The notes: generated from the sequence alone by a model not told the origin. 64,000 bases of DNA from Thalassia testudinum (GCA_037157565.1 JAZHRO010000003.1:65226501-65290500); one strand, 5' to 3'. Shown: positions 19,757 through 33,212, counted from the first letter of the stretch. A program made the numbers and translations.

Positions 19757-20826
19757 AATCATCTTAACCATATCATTCGAAAGCGCAAACCATCTCTAGA
19801 ATTCTCTAGAATGGTCTCCAAGTGGTGCCGCATTGAAAGACTAAAAATAGTCTTTCAAGGAGTCCACAACCATCCCTTTGGAAAGTCGATCTAAGAAGAC
19901 CCACTCCCATTCATCTTGATGCCAAGATGGAGGCTCTTCTAGAGAATTCCACACTTCTCTAGATGAACCATCCCTTGGTCTATTTAAAGACCCTCTTGGA
20001 CGGCCATGCACCCCATCTAAATCTTGGATGCCATCTCCATAGTCACAACTCCCTCCACGAGCTCCACCGTCATCAAGCATCACCACCTTCTCGTCTAAGA
20101 TCCAAGAAGCTCTCCACCACCTTCTCAAGAGGCTGGCCACCTACCTTGGTCGTCCCTCTTTCCCTTCCCACCACCACCAACCACACAGCCATTGGAGACC
20201 ACCTCCAATGTCCGAATTTCTAGTAGTTAGCTTACTGTTCTTCATGTCTTGATTCTGCATTATATCTTGTTAGTAATAGTAGTAATCCTCTATCTCTAAG
20301 AATGCATGCATAATCTACCTTAGATCCATGTATGCATATCTTTTCTATTAGCTAGGATAGCATTTTCAAGTTCCATGTACAAGTTTTCCTCTAGCAGTGT
20401 AATGACAATATTTTGAAAGGAATAAAAATCATCAGTTGCTTGTTTCATTTGTATATAGTGCAATAAATATGTTTGTTCCACAGGATGTGAATGATTTAAT
20501 GATAGATTTATTTTCTGCTAGTCTCCATCTATAGTAGAGTTCATGCAAACACAAACACATACGTTCACTTTTGTGATTTACCTGATGCAAGCACATGTTT
20601 TCCATGTTAACAATGTGACTGACACATCTTTTACTCACACTATTGAAACTGGAGTCCGATTCTAAGCAAGTAGAGAACTAAAAATCAAAATCAACTTCGT
20701 TTTTATAAGCCTCCCTGAGATCGATTGGGACTCACCATCTCAATAATTAAATTTTTGTTGGAATTGTGATTTGCGCTGTATTACGATGCTTTTCTAATTA
20801 AATACGTGTTTTACGACTTCCAAACA
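19757..20826 (+). repeat. LTR fragment K, a distant relative of the A/E LTR
   Basis: About 1.07 kb follows the layout of the right half of LTR A: a CTCTAGAATTC dyad, a perfect 11-bp hairpin TTGAAAGACTA/TAGTCTTTCAA (19833-19858), TATTTAAA at 19981 within GGTCT/AGACC, then GCATGCATAATC and ATGTACAAG-type segments, and an end ACGACTTCCAAACA. The left half is missing. Hairpin positions are kept while their sequences differ from A. It abuts the decayed pol of H at 20827. Confidence 0.6.
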
Positions 20827-23603
20827 AGACTTATCCTAGAATCGATTTGAGATAGGCAGGGAGTAAGGGATGTGTTGCCAGTCTAGTCGAGGTAGGTAAT
20901 CCACCACCACATTATGAGCTCTAGCTTTGTCGCGAATCTCGACATCAAATTCCTAGAATAGAAGGATCCATTTGATAAGACGGGGTTTAGCATCCTTCTC
21001 TGCCAACAAATGTCAGAGGGTAGAATGATCTGTGAAAGTAATCACTTTTGACCCAAGTAAATAAGATCTAAATTTCTCCAACCCGAATACTATTGCTAGC
21101 AGTTCTTTTTCAATAACTGTATAATTACGCTAAGCCTCATTTAACATCTTGCTAGCATAGTAGATTACAAATGGATGGTGCTCCTAATGTTGACCTAGAA
21201 CAACTCTAATAGCAAAATCAAAGGCTTCACACGTCATCTTGAAATTGAGAGACCAGTTGGGTGGTTAGAGAATCAGTGAATCAGATACAATGCTTCGTAA
21301 GGTCACAAAAGCACTGAGACACGAGGAATCAAAGTCAAGCGGGGCGTCGACTATGAGTAGATTCATCAAAGGATGGGCGATTTTCAAGAAATCATGAATA
21401 AATCTATTGTAAAATTCGACATGACCCAAGAATGATATGATCTGCTTAACTGAGCTAGGTGGAGGTAGTCGATAAATGACTTCAGATTTTGCTCAGTTGA
21501 CCTCGAGTCCGTTGGAAGAGATCCTATGACCTAGTACAATGCCATCCCTCACCATAAAATGGCTTTTCTCCCATGCAAGTACTAGGTTTACTTCTATGCA
21601 CCTCCTCAGGATCTTTGTGAGGTTATCAAGACAAGACGAGAAATCATCTCCTACATAATCCCCAATCATATTAGAGAAAATGGCCATCATACAATGCTAA
21701 AATGTAGCTGGTGCATTATAGAGGCCAAAGGGCATTAGCTTAAAAGAGAATGTTACAAAGGGACATGTAAAAGTAGTCTTGTCTTGATCTTCCAGGTTAA
21801 TCTTAACCTGATTATACCTGGAGTATCCATCCAGAAAATAAAAGAAATTGTGCCGAGCTAACTGTTCTAAGATCTAATCAATAAAATGTAAAGGAAAATG
21901 ATCCTTTTTGGTAGCCTTGTTGAGTTTCTCATAATCGATGCAAACCTGCCACGAAGTTGTGGTGGGGGTTAGGATGGGTTTGCCCTTATTATTCTTGATT
22001 CCGATGAGTCCTACATTCTTGGGCACAATTTGAATAGGACTCAACCACTGGCTATGTTGAAATATGATATACAATGCCTGCATCCAGCCATTTAATGATC
22101 TCCTTCTGTAAAACCTCCAGCATATTTGGGTTCAGCCGTCTAAGAGGTTGTCTAGAAGGTTTCACCCCCTCATCTATGTAAGTATGATGAGTGTAATACG
22201 AGGGGCGAATCCCATGGAGATTAGTAATGGTTCACTTGTAAGAAAGAGTAATTGATGCTCCTGTTCTGGGGTCAAATAAGCACTAATAATCACTGGGTAT
22301 GTCTCACTATCACCAGAAAACACATACTTAAGTGAATCAGGTAAGGGCTTCAATTCAATCATGGGTGGGAATCAGATTTGTTTGTGGGAGGAGAAGAATC
22401 TATAGTGGAAATATATAATCATGATTTTTGTGAATTCTCACTGATTCCCCACCTGTGAAGAGGTTGGTTGTGACTGCATTAATGGGAAACCTACTTGTCA
22501 TAGTCACGCCATCTAGCGTCAGCAAGGGCAAATTAGTACTTGATGGAATAGGATAATTAGAATATGGGGTGTTATGATCTAATGAACACCCTAGACAATC
22601 AGATCTGCAGGATGAAATGTGCATGGCATTACCCTTTGTCCCATGAGGATCAAAGATCCAGAAACCCTGACAATGAAGATGAATGTGATATCAGGTCATT
22701 ACAGAGGAGCCCAATGTTCTCACAAAAAGTCGAGTCTTCATGTTCGCCATCCTCCTCTATCAGATCACAGTTGAAGTTCCATGATGCCCTGAATATGTCC
22801 GGTCTAAGTCTTTCATTTCCTAGAGCTAACTCCATAGATTCAGATGCACAGTTGATGTTCGTGCGAGTTGTCGCAGAGAACGGGCGACCCAAAATAATTG
22901 GTGTATCATGGAGATTAGGAGGAACCTCCATATCAAGAATGAAAAAGTTCATTGGAAAGCAAAATCCATGGACCTTTAAGATCACATTTTCAACCACCCC
23001 TTCGGTGTTTTTACCGATTGGTCAGCAATTGTATGATAACCAAGGTGGGATTCAACTCCCCAAATTGGAATCGATCAAATACTCAAGTAGGAGTTAGGTT
23101 AATGGACGGACCCAAATCAAGGAGGACACAATCAATTGGAGAATCCTGCAAGAAGCAAGAAATGAGTGGGGTACCAGGGTCTTTCTTTTTAGGTGGTAAG
23201 TTGGTTAGAATCACAGCACTAGCCTCTGTTGACAATATTGCCTGCCATCCGATTTTTTACTGTCGCTTCGGGGTACAGTAGTCCTTGAAGAACCTAGCGA
23301 CAGTAAGGATGTGATCTATTGTGTTGAGGAGAGGGACCGAACCTCTTTAAACATAGCTCTCAGGTCCTCGAAATTCCGCATACCCTTTTTCCGGGCTAAA
23401 TCTCATGTAAGAGCCTTGGGAAAAGGGATGAGAATCTTAGGGTCAACTAGTCTTTTGCCCGTTTCTATAGTAGGTGGCTCTTGAGAGGAAGGAGATGAGC
23501 CATCCTGCGGTAGAGGGCATGAGAAATCATGACTCGCTTGCCTAAGTGGTAGGTCCTGTGTGGTCTTCCCACACCTCAATGTGATAGCCTTTGCATCGGT
23601 GTA
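20827..23603 (-). pseudogene. Decayed Athila pol (PR-RT-RNase H) of element H
   Basis: Read leftward it shows protease remnants (TPIILGRPF at 22650-22997), RT blocks (WLSPIQIVPK at about 22050, KDHFPLHFID at 21880, EVNLVLAWEKSHFMV at about 21600), and RNase H segments ([14 protein letters not shown] and TDHS near 21030-21180). It stops within RNase H at K, so integrase is absent. Many stops and frameshifts are present, and the RT catalytic region appears rearranged (DYVGDDFSSC). The protease follows the LTR within a few hundred bases, so gag is deleted. Dead. Confidence 0.75.
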
Positions 23604-24605
23604 TGTTGGGCGATAATAGTCATAGTTTAGAAAGATGCATAGTAGTATAGTGACGAAAATCGAATCGACTTTTAAATTTATGAAGCTCGAAAAACTTGAG
23701 TTCCGAGGTCGTTCGTAGGGAGCAAGTATTTCAATTCAATCAGTAATCAAATAATATATGAGCACAGTAATGTAGTGAATAATCAAAAAGTCAATATGAA
23801 ATATATTCAATGTATACCAAGAGTCATAGAACAAAAGTAATATAGATAGAGAAAGAAAGCAAAAAGAATGGTGGTTGAAACCACCAATGAAAACCTTGAA
23901 CACTTAAGCTATTCTCAATTCAATGCTCAAGTCAGATGTCTTAATTCCTCAATGCTTCCCTTTCTCCCAACACTTAGTCAATTCTTAGATCTGATCTCTT
24001 AGAGTAGATGTCCTCAATAAGCCTCAGACGCCTTATTTTCTTAAGCTAGCTATAGCAAAAACCCCCTTTTTCTCTTAGAACAATCCCCTATCTCTCTCTC
24101 TAAGAATTAGACCCAGACCTTTCTCTCTCTTCTAGACCAAATTGGACTGGTCCAAACCAAACTCGGTTCATCCTAGACCCATGTGGCGTGAGTGCGGGCA
24201 AGGTCATGTGTAAGGCTCGTGAGGGGTAGGGACTTAACCCTAGTTGTTCAAAGGCAACCTACCCCTGAGCTTAATTCCTTATATATGCATTTCAAAACTA
24301 AAAAATATCAATGTGGGACTATCTAGAGCTTCTTTCCTTCATGTGCACAACTAATGAAGTCTCGAGCAATTTCTGATGCAATTGGCATTTATTCTTCAAT
24401 TCATGCTGCAGCTAGGTTTGTGGAGTGAATCCGCAACTGCCAGAGGTCATAGCAGGGGAGATGGTGACCAGGCTGCGGCGGGCGGAGGTGATGAATGATG
24501 AAGATCCAGTGAACACCTATGTGAGACCAGTTCAGCCCAAACTCGTGTGGTGAAAGGACGGGCGAGGGCACATGTGAGGCTCATGAGGGATAAGGACTTG
24601 ACCTT
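23604..24605 (-). repeat. Partial 5' LTR of element H
   Basis: It is homologous to the J LTR at 49020 onward: an ACTATACTATG-type end, the purine-rich gaaagaaagc stretch, and a closing TGTTGGG at 23604. A degraded PBS lies next to it at about 23585-23603. It is truncated on the right. A block near 24146-24245 seems repeated in diverged form at about 24524-24605, so the fragment is rearranged. Confidence 0.6.
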
Positions 24606-26159
24606 AGTGTCTATCAGAAATAAGGTAGATGATTCCTGCATCAAGCCACTTGATAATTTCCTTTTTCACGACCTCCTGTACATTCAGGTTTAGTCTTTTC
24701 TACATTTCTTGAGATGATCGTGAGCCCTCTTCGGTGTAGATACAATGCATGCAATATGAGGGACTTATTCCAGTCTAGAGTCCATCCAATGGCTCATCGA
24801 TGCTGCTGGAGGACAGAAATCAGCTTTGTTTCCTAATCAAGATTGAGTTGAGAGTTGATAATCATAGGAAACGTTTGATTCGAACCCAAAAACACATATT
24901 TTAGATGATTTGGGGGGGGCTTTAATTCCAACATCGTGTTTTTAGTAGCGGGTGGGGATTTAGGATTGGCCTCAGAGGATAAGGTCGAAGCTAGGGGTAG
25001 ATCTAGATCAGCTTTAGGCTCCTCAATCTATGGGTCAAGATCTTCTTATGGTTGAGGTTCTTGGAGAATCAGGTTTACCTCTGTAATCAGATCCTCAACC
25101 AAGGAACTTATGTCATAGACTTATTCGATTGCCCCATAGTTTAGTCCTTTCTGGGCCTTAAAAGTATTGATCCTTAAGATGTGGCCCTCTTCGCAATTGA
25201 TATTTGCCCTAGCTATTGTTAGGAATGGTCTCCTTAAGATGATCAGTGTATCATTTAGATTTTCAAGAGTATCCATGTTTAATACAATGAAGTCCATCGA
25301 GAAGTAGAAATCTCGTATCCTAACTAGAACATCCTTGAGAACTTCTCTTGGTGACTTTATTGATCTGTTAGATAGTTGCAGAGTCACCTCAGTTGGTTTG
25401 AGATTGGCTTCTTCAAAATGATCTAGTAGGGATGTGGGGACTGGTTTATGGAGGCTCCTAAATCCAATAAAGCTCGATCGAACTCTAGGTCGCCTATGTT
25501 ATAGGAGATTAGAGGGGTGCCAGTATCTTTCACTTTCTGCAGGAGTTTGCTGAAGATGATAGAGCTAGCTTGCTCGAAAAACACAATCGGGCTCTCATCT
25601 TTGTTTCACAGCTTATGCTTTGGTGTACATAAATCCTTCAGAAATCGCACATAAGACAGTACGTGGAAGATCACATCCATCAAGGGAATGCTTATTTGGA
25701 CTTGTTTAAAGAGCTTGACCAAGTCCTCCTCAAGTGCCACGGGTTTGGGTTTCTTGTTTCCTTTGGCTAAGGCCTTGAGAAATGGAACCTCTGTTGGTTC
25801 CTTTAGGATTTGTTCAAGCACTGAATCTAGGATGGGTGTGTCCTGGATGACCATTCTAGCAGTGGGCTCCAAATTACTAGGGCTAGAGTGGCTAGGATAA
25901 GGTGGATCTTGAGTCATTTTGCCACTACACATAGTAATGATGTTTAGGTTTGCCTGGTTTGGAATTGGCAAGAGTGGTGGCTACTACTGATATCCCGAGT
26001 ATGATGTGGAAGCCTCCATCCCATAGAGTGAAGGTGCAGAAGGGGCCTGATATATATGGTGAGCTTAGCCCTGATTTGGGTTCATAATGTGCCTCCAATT
26101 TTGCATGTTACTCGAATTAGACAGAGGTTGGGATGGAAGTGCACCAGGCTGGTGAGTCC
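24606..26159 (-). pseudogene. gag-end/protease/RT-start fragment of element J
   Basis: Leftward it holds the gag C-terminal/linker frame (25606-25971, PVALEEDLVKLFKQVQISIP), protease (25121-25387, TLIILRRPF, a decayed form of PIILGRPF) and the start of RT (EIIKWLDAGIIY at about 24640). It stops abruptly there and joins LTR material of H. The order and similarity match element F at 57240-58388. Element E bounds it on the right at 26160. Confidence 0.7.
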
Positions 26160-26617
26160 TGACAGAAGGTGGTTCTCGCGTATGCTTTGAAAACATAGAT
26201 CTTGTTGTAGTATAGTGCACGAAAATGCTGGTAAAAAATAATTTATAAAATAACGAGACTTGAGTCCTGGTCGTTCATCCCTCGGAGGCATTTAGAAAAT
26301 GCAGATTTGAATTTGATCTAGCTCGCTCTACTTATTCAGAAATGCATGCCCATTTACAATAATTCGTATTGATGCACGACATGCTTAGTTGCAAGAGAAT
26401 ACAAATTTCGCACATGCAACTTTAATCACAAGGAAATATGGCAATCAGCTCATGGTGATTTTCACACATAGACATAGAGATATATAAAAGATGATTTCAT
26501 TGATTGCATCATGGTGGCTACAGAGTGAAGCTCGCGGAAAGCTTGTATAGGAAAGCTTGAAAGCAATAAACTAGCTAATAGAAAACGACCGCATACATGA
26601 ATATAGGGGGGGATTAT

Positions 26618-29491
26618 TGTTGGCGTGGCTTGATTGTATTTTAACAGTTATTTGCGTCGTAGTATAGGTGACCAAGCATTGTCAACAAATAAAAATTTAT
26701 TACTCGAAAACCTAAGTATCCGAGGTCGAACATAGGGAGCAAATGGAATTTATTCAATAATCTCAATAATGTAATTGAACACTTAATTACTAAAAACTTA
26801 ATTTAGAATATATATGCATGAGTTTAAAAGTTAATTGTGGCAAAAATAGAGGAATTTGGACGTTTGATCTCATGATCAGACGTCTTAAAAAGATGTTTCT
26901 CTTGTCTGCTTCTTGTTCTTCTGACTTTCTCTAATTTTCCTCTCTTTCTTTTGTTCTTCTTTGGCCATGTGCTCCTTTCTCTGCTCTTGCCCTTCTTCTT
27001 CTTTCCTCTGTCTTCTGCCTTGCCTCTCTTCTGCAGTTTCTTTCTCCTTCTTTTCTCTACGGGTCTTCTTCTTCTTTCCTTGGCTCTACTTCTTGATTCT
27101 CTTCTTGCGGCCAAGTCCTGGCTTTGCCCCTTCTTAGGTTGCCTTCTTCTTTTCTTCCTCTTCTTCCTTTGCTTTCTTGCTTCTCCTCTTTGTCTACCCC
27201 TTGATCTCTCTCTTCTTATTTCTCTTGGTCTGTCGTACCTCTACTACAGGGTGTCATTCTTCTTCTTCTTCGCTTGCATCCGCTAAGTCCCTGCTTCCTT
27301 CTCTTGCTGCTTCTCCTTCTCCTTTCCTGCAGAAATCGAAGAGAGCAAAACCTACCCCTCTACCCACACCTGCGTCTTTCTCTCTCTGTATATCACTCTT
27401 CAGTACGCTCTCCCAGAGCTGGGTAATCAGGTCGGGTCGCGTGCCTGGGTCCAGGCGCACCAGTGTTGGTGTCGTGCACGAGGAGTGCTCAGGAGGATAG
27501 TCGGGTTAGGTTACTAGGTCCGCGGGATGAAGTCACGGACGAGGCACGTGTATAGGTGAGGGACCTCACCCCATGTGTTTTCAAGGGGAACAGCTAATAT
27601 CACAAATTCAATTTATTGCGCGCACCTCACTCACAGGTTCATGAGGTGGGACTAATGTTCCAGTCGCTGTTGCTCGCACGCCCGCAGGAGATCTTCCGTC
27701 CAATTGCAGCAGCTGCAGGCCTCGCAGCGCCAATTGCTTGGACAACTGGATGCGCGAGACTTCCCTGAACCTGCTGGACCTGGGACCCTGAAGCACTTCA
27801 GCCTGGAGCGAGCTTTCAACCTCCTCGAGCCATCGCTAATGGCGGCTGGTGCTCAGACCTTACACGACACAAAAGAGGCCTTATGGCTCTATCAGACCAT
27901 AGGAGGACCTTCACCGTGTCACTGCGAAGGTGAGGTGGTAGGTGGCAGGCCGCGGGGTGACCTAGGCATGCGTGACTAGGTCGCTCTATTGCCGGATGGA
28001 TGGGTTAGGTCGGGGGGCGGTTGTCGTGGTGTAGGTGGTCTGTGGATGAGTGGAGGATGTTCAGTGGAGTGTGGCGGAGGTTGTGAGGTGGGTTGCGAGA
28101 TGTGTGGGGGTGCGAAGTGATGGATGCGTCTCGCCGGAGAGTGGCCGAAGATGGGGAAGATGGCGATGGACAGTGGCGGTCGAGGGGCGTTTTGTGAATT
28201 GGTTGAGAGGAATTGAAGAGGGGATAGAGACGAATAGTTCTAACCTAATTAAGTGGACGAAGGGGGCGAGAGGGTAGCTGGCAATCCCTGCTGTCGTCGG
28301 AGAAGAAGGCGTCCAGTGGAGGAAGACGACGGCGACGACGGAGCTAGGGATGCACACGCGAGTGTTGCGCGACGCGGAGGAGGATGGGGAGGACAGCTCT
28401 GCCACTGGTATTGTGGAAGAGCGACGAGAAAGAGGAGGGGGGCTCTCCAGAGCTTGCTGGAGCACTTGGCCGGAGGAGAAGAAGAAGAATTTGAGATGGA
28501 ATTCCGGCCAAGTCGAGCTAAGGAGGTGCGGTCGGAGTTGGGGGTCAATTTATAGGCACTGGCAGGGACTCCTGTGCTTGGAAGACAAGCTTCCACGCGT
28601 GGGAATCCTCGCCAGAGATGGAAGTCTGTTAGGTACCCAAATCTCTCATGTGTTCGCATGAGAGATTGGGTGCAAATCATAGATCAGGACCACGCTCAGA
28701 TGGAAGGGAATTCCTCAGAGAATCTCCCTTCCAAATCTGGGAGGAGATCTCTGAGGAATCAGGGAGTATTCCCCCTCTATTCCTTACTGGAGTAGGATTT
28801 CTCCCCATTAATGGTGGAGGGACCTATTTGTAAGAGTGGCGAGGAAGCTAGGGGGGTTTGTGTAATGATTTTCAAAAGATAAGGGCTAAAATGTAATTGG
28901 GTGTACTAATTTGCAAAGTAGGTCAAGATGACCTCCCCTTAGGTCCAAATTTTGGTACAAACATAATTTGGACCTAAGGAATCCAATGGTGAAGTTTAAT
29001 TTTAGGTTTGACCATGTTTGACTGGATATTTTGCATAAAAACCCAAATTAGGTCAATTGATGAGCTAGGATCCCAATCTAGGTCAAACTAGGTTCCAAAG
29101 GATAAATTGAATGCTCTAAATCCTAGGGGATATTTTTCCATGAATTTTAGAGGGTTTACTTGATTTTTATCCTGACTAGAACCTTGTTGAATTAAGCGGG
29201 TCTGTTTTAGGGTTACAAGATGTCATTTAATTCCTGGTTTGCACATAAACCTATTTCTGATTGAACCAACCCACTTTTTATCTTATTCAGACCATTTGAC
29301 CTATTTTTTGCCTCTGAGAAATCCTGTTTATGCACTGTAATGGTAAAATTATAGTTTTAACCTTTATTTCATATTTTCTTCTCAGAACACTTATTCCTTC
29401 AGTTAAGCCCTCCTCTAAGTTATGTAGGAGCTTTTATTCTCTTTCTTGGGTCAAAATGAGTTAGTTAGGACTCATGATGAGGCTCTCATCA
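26618..29491 (-). mobile_element. Solo LTR B' (2874 bp)
   Basis: Read on the minus strand it starts TGATGAGAGCCTCATCA and ends CACGCCAACA, flanked by a perfect duplication ATTAT (26613-26617 and 29492-29496). Removing it restores the E LTR, as comparison with 39550-39600 shows. It is the cleanest full-length copy of the B-type LTR here and sets the ends of B and F. Long frames near 26951-27500 and 28050-28700 are low-complexity artefacts. Confidence 0.9.
28547..28667 (-). promoter_or_regulatory. Promoter region of solo LTR B'
   Basis: TATAAATT lies at 28554-28547 on the minus strand. Upstream is the perfect 11-bp dyad AATCTCTCATG/CATGAGAGATT (28640-28667), identical in arms and loop to that in LTR B. 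A second, weaker dyad with GCTTGGAAG lies between them. Confidence 0.55.
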
Positions 29492-31213
29492 ATTATGCAT
29501 GCATCATTGGGGGAGAATATGGAGCTACACTACTGAGCAGTAATAAAGCATTAATCTATGAAGAACTACGCTACTTATCTAGATAACAGAATGAAGGGCT
29601 TTCAGAGGTAGCTCCGATGGCCTTTGATTTCGTTGAGAGAAGGAGGGGCGGCTAATGGTGCTTAGGCTGGCCCTTGGAGAGAGGTTGGAGGTGATCTAGG
29701 CTTGGCGTGGAGGTGATGGGGATGCCATGGTGTGCTTGTGGAGAATGAGGTGGAGTAATGGAGGTGGAATGAAGCTAAAACTAGATGGAAGGCTAGATGA
29801 GTGCAAATGGCCACCCAAAGGTCCTTTAAGTAGACCCAAGGGAGCCTTTCTAGAGAAGTGTGGAACTCTCTAGAGAAACCTATGGTGGGAGATCATGGAA
29901 GAGTGAGAGAGAGGATGGATGGGTGGTTTTTAGATCCACATTTGGTGGATCTAAAAATTGAATGCATATTGGTTGCTATTTTTAGCAACCAAGGCAACAG
30001 CACATGGTAGAGAGTTCTAGAGAACTATAGGCTAGGTATTTTCGTGTAGATGGTGTGTGTGGGCGTGTGTGGGTCGAAACCTAGGTGGCTAGGTTGATTA
30101 GGTTAGGTTTTAGTGAGCTTAGGTCAAGGTAGGTCTTAAATTAGGGTTGTAAACCCTAATTCATTAAGGTAATTTGCAATTAAACTTGATACAAGTTTAA
30201 TTGGATGTGTGAAACCCTAATTGAGAGTAAAAAAACTCAATTAAGGAAGGTCTAGGTCAATTGGACTCTCACTAAGTATAATTATACAATGTGTGCTGAG
30301 ATCAAGGCTCAATTGGACTCAATGAGTCCAATTGAATAGGCTGATGGAATTGACTAAGATCCAAGTCAATTAGGTTTAGAAAGGACTTAATTAGGTCCTT
30401 AGGGAGGTCTAGAGGTGATGCACTAGGGTTAGGGTACCTTAATTTAGGTTCCTATGGGGTCAAAATTGGGTTTAGGGACCTAGGAATTCAAGATCTAAGC
30501 TTGAATTCAAAAACAGGAACTAGTGAGCAGTTCTAGACGTCTAACAATAGTGTCAGACATCTTAAAATGAAAAGTTAGATGTCCAGACTTGTTGTCTGGA
30601 TGTCCAAATAGAGGCAGGGAAGAATTAAGGTTCTGTCTGTAGAAATTGGATGTCCAGACCAAGTGTCTAGATGTCTTAAAATGTTGTAGAAGTGGGTTTT
30701 AGGTGCGCGGGTTGTGGCTAAGGGTTCTGGACATCCTGTAACTCATCTGGATGTCCAGATAGAGGATGGAAATAGGGTTTTAGGGCTTCCTAGGGTACAG
30801 TGACCTAATCTAAGGGTGGCTAAGGCTTGGGGAAGCTTCTAGGCTGTCCTAGGGCTAGAATAGACCTAAGTTCTTCGTAGTTTACTGCTTTATTCCTACT
30901 TAACAGGATAGCATACCTCAACCCCTTACATTATTGTCTACTACATCTTATTCTTGGTCTTCTGCTCCAACTCTATTGCAACTCTGGTTTCAGGTCCAGC
31001 TTCAGATCCAGTCTCAGATCCAGCTCCTGAGCTTCTTATTTGCTGTAATTTATATAATGCGCCTAATTAGTATATTATAGCATTATTCTATGCATAGGTA
31101 TAGGAGGAATAGTAAGGATGCAAATAATGCTTATGCATGCATGAACTACCCTAACTTATGCTAAATCCTAGTCTAATTTTAGACAATTAAGACCTATGAT
31201 TACTGTGCAATCA

Positions 31214-33212
31214 TATTGCCATTCTTAAATCTTGCTAGTCCCTAGCAAATGCAAAACTAAATTATTCATAGAAGGGTCCCTAAGAGATTGATTATTTTAT
31301 CAATTGTATGCCTAGAGATTTTTCTCCTTTTTGTTTTCATCCTACGCTCTAGAAATCCAGACAAATGTGAAAGTGCAGCTACGTAGCTTTTGCAACGGAT
31401 TTGAGTGAAAGACCTGATTCACGTCTAAAGCCTGTACTTGACCCCTAGTAAAATTCTAGCGGGATAGGTGGACTTTTTCCCTCGGGGTATTCAAGATATT
31501 CTATGAATTCCACCCTGTCTTTAAGCTTGGGTAGAGGATGTCTGAGGGATACGGGTGTTTATTTGGTGGCTCACTCTCAGTTGGTGCTACATAAAGATTA
31601 GTACTTCAAAATCTAGATTCTCGGATTATCAAGTAACTCAACTCAACGAAACACGAGAAAAACTATGCTCTTTTCTGGTTCCTTTGTATTCATGCTCTCT
31701 TACTCTCTCTATTTTTGTTTTCTTAGAGCTCACAATCTCACTAGATTCTCATGTATGATCCATATTTGGTGGTCACACTTGGTATTAACACTTTAATTGA
31801 GTTCCATAACCCTAATGCTAAGTCAGAATTCCTCGGCCAGTATTCGGGTGGTCAAAAACACAGAAAGATAGGTTAAGGCCTTATTTGGTGGATCTCAAAT
31901 TTATTTGGTGGTATTGCCTCAATGCAACTAAATATTCACACACTTTTTTTTTCTTGCTTTTTCTTCTTTTTCTAAATTCTTTTCTTTTTTTTCATTTTTT
32001 TTCTTTTTCTTCTTTTTTTTCTATGTATAATTTTTTTTTTCAATACAACACAAGCTAGCATACATTCATGAACTTTATTGAGGCATTATTAGGGATTGGT
32101 GGTACTCAAGAGACATTGGGTGGCTTATTTGGTGGAAGTGCCTACTCATGGCATCGGGAGAGATTGATAAGATGGTGTATTTTTGATCTTGACATCAATA
32201 CCCTCCTTCAGCTGAGGATTCCATAAAGAATGGTTGTAACCATCCACCTTAGCCCTAGTTTTATGAAAACTCGCTCTCCGCATAATTGCCTTATTTGGTG
32301 GCTCTCAACATTTCGTACAAAAATGTATACGTAAGAACCGAGAGCGAAAACTATGCCTAATCTTTAAGTATCATCACCTAATTATCTAGGGTTTCAGATT
32401 CCTTACACTAATCTTAGAGCACCAGTATTCTCTATTCTCATCTCACACTATTTTGTAGAATTTTGGAAGAAAATCTTCCTAACTCCCAAAACACTATCCA
32501 AGGGTTTAGGAAAAGAGGCACTGCTTCTTCTCGACAGACTAAAGACGTTTATCAATCTTCACCGTGAATCCATTGCAAATTCTACATGTGTGAAAAATTA
32601 CACTCGATTCCAGATTATAGGAATCAGCTAAAGGATAAAATTCCTAATGCATTCTCTTAATAAAATAATCTTATTCTTGGATGCACTATGTATGTATTCT
32701 ATAAATAAGTAACCTCTCATATTCATACTTCATGAAATTTCCCTTTCGGGTTACATTTAGCTTGACCCTAAATTTAGAATAAAAGGTGAGTGGGTGAGTC
32801 GGAAGTGGCTGTTGTGGACGATTTTTAGCTCCAATGTGAGCATTGGAGATGGAGTCGGTTGTTCTTTCATTTAGGCTCCTAAAGTACGTTTGACAGGCAG
32901 CACCGAGGTTTTCCTAAATGTTGGCATAAAAATTTTCAGTTTTGTCGTATCTACCCCCCCATGCCTAAGTTCTTACATGTCTTCATGCATGAATATAAAA
33001 GAAGATAAATACAGCAGGGAGTAAATGGGTAGAAATCACTTGGAATTGCCCCTGAAGTTTAATGTTCAGCACCGGCCAACCTGACAGTATGCAATATGCG
33101 AAAAGGAAATATGCTTAAAAAAAAAATATGCTATGTATAAAGCGAGTATGTATAGGGTGATGGTAGAATGTGGGGTAGATGCTATGTTTAACGCCTCCGG
33201 CTGGGAAAAAAC
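31214..33212 (-). other. 3' noncoding region of E with two polypurine tracts
   Basis: On the minus strand, the first tract GGCATGGGGGGGTA lies at 32967-32953, then the CCACCAAATA repeats, the perfect hairpin TTGCTAG/CTAGCAA at 31248-31232, and a degraded terminal tract (AAGAATGGCAATA) before the LTR. A T-rich stretch at 31940-32040 matches the A-rich stretch of A near 16435-16530. No gene is supported. Confidence 0.65.
31560..32301 (-). repeat. Spaced CCACCAAATA repeats in E
   Basis: Six exact copies appear on the + strand as TATTTGGTGG, starting at 31560, 31763, 31882, 31902, 32126 and 32292. The close pair (20 bp apart) and the wider spacings mirror element A. Confidence 0.8.

Larger units (their letters stand above)
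26160..31213 (-). repeat. 3' LTR of element E, interrupted by solo LTR B'
   Basis: Two segments, 29492-31213 and 26160-26617, join to about 2.18 kb, like the 5' LTR (2145 bp). The tip TGATTGCACAGTAATCA is an inverted repeat, and the end CTGTCA matches the 5' LTR. It carries decayed GACGTC-like motifs at 30530-30770 (mostly GATGTC and GACATC) and the TTTTTAGATCCAC hairpin near 29929-29960. Confidence 0.85.

Noticed and set aside
26824..28680. Many overlapping Arg/Lys- or Leu/Phe-rich frames
   Set aside because: They fall in the purine/pyrimidine block and GC-rich part of solo LTR B'. No frame is conserved in B or F.
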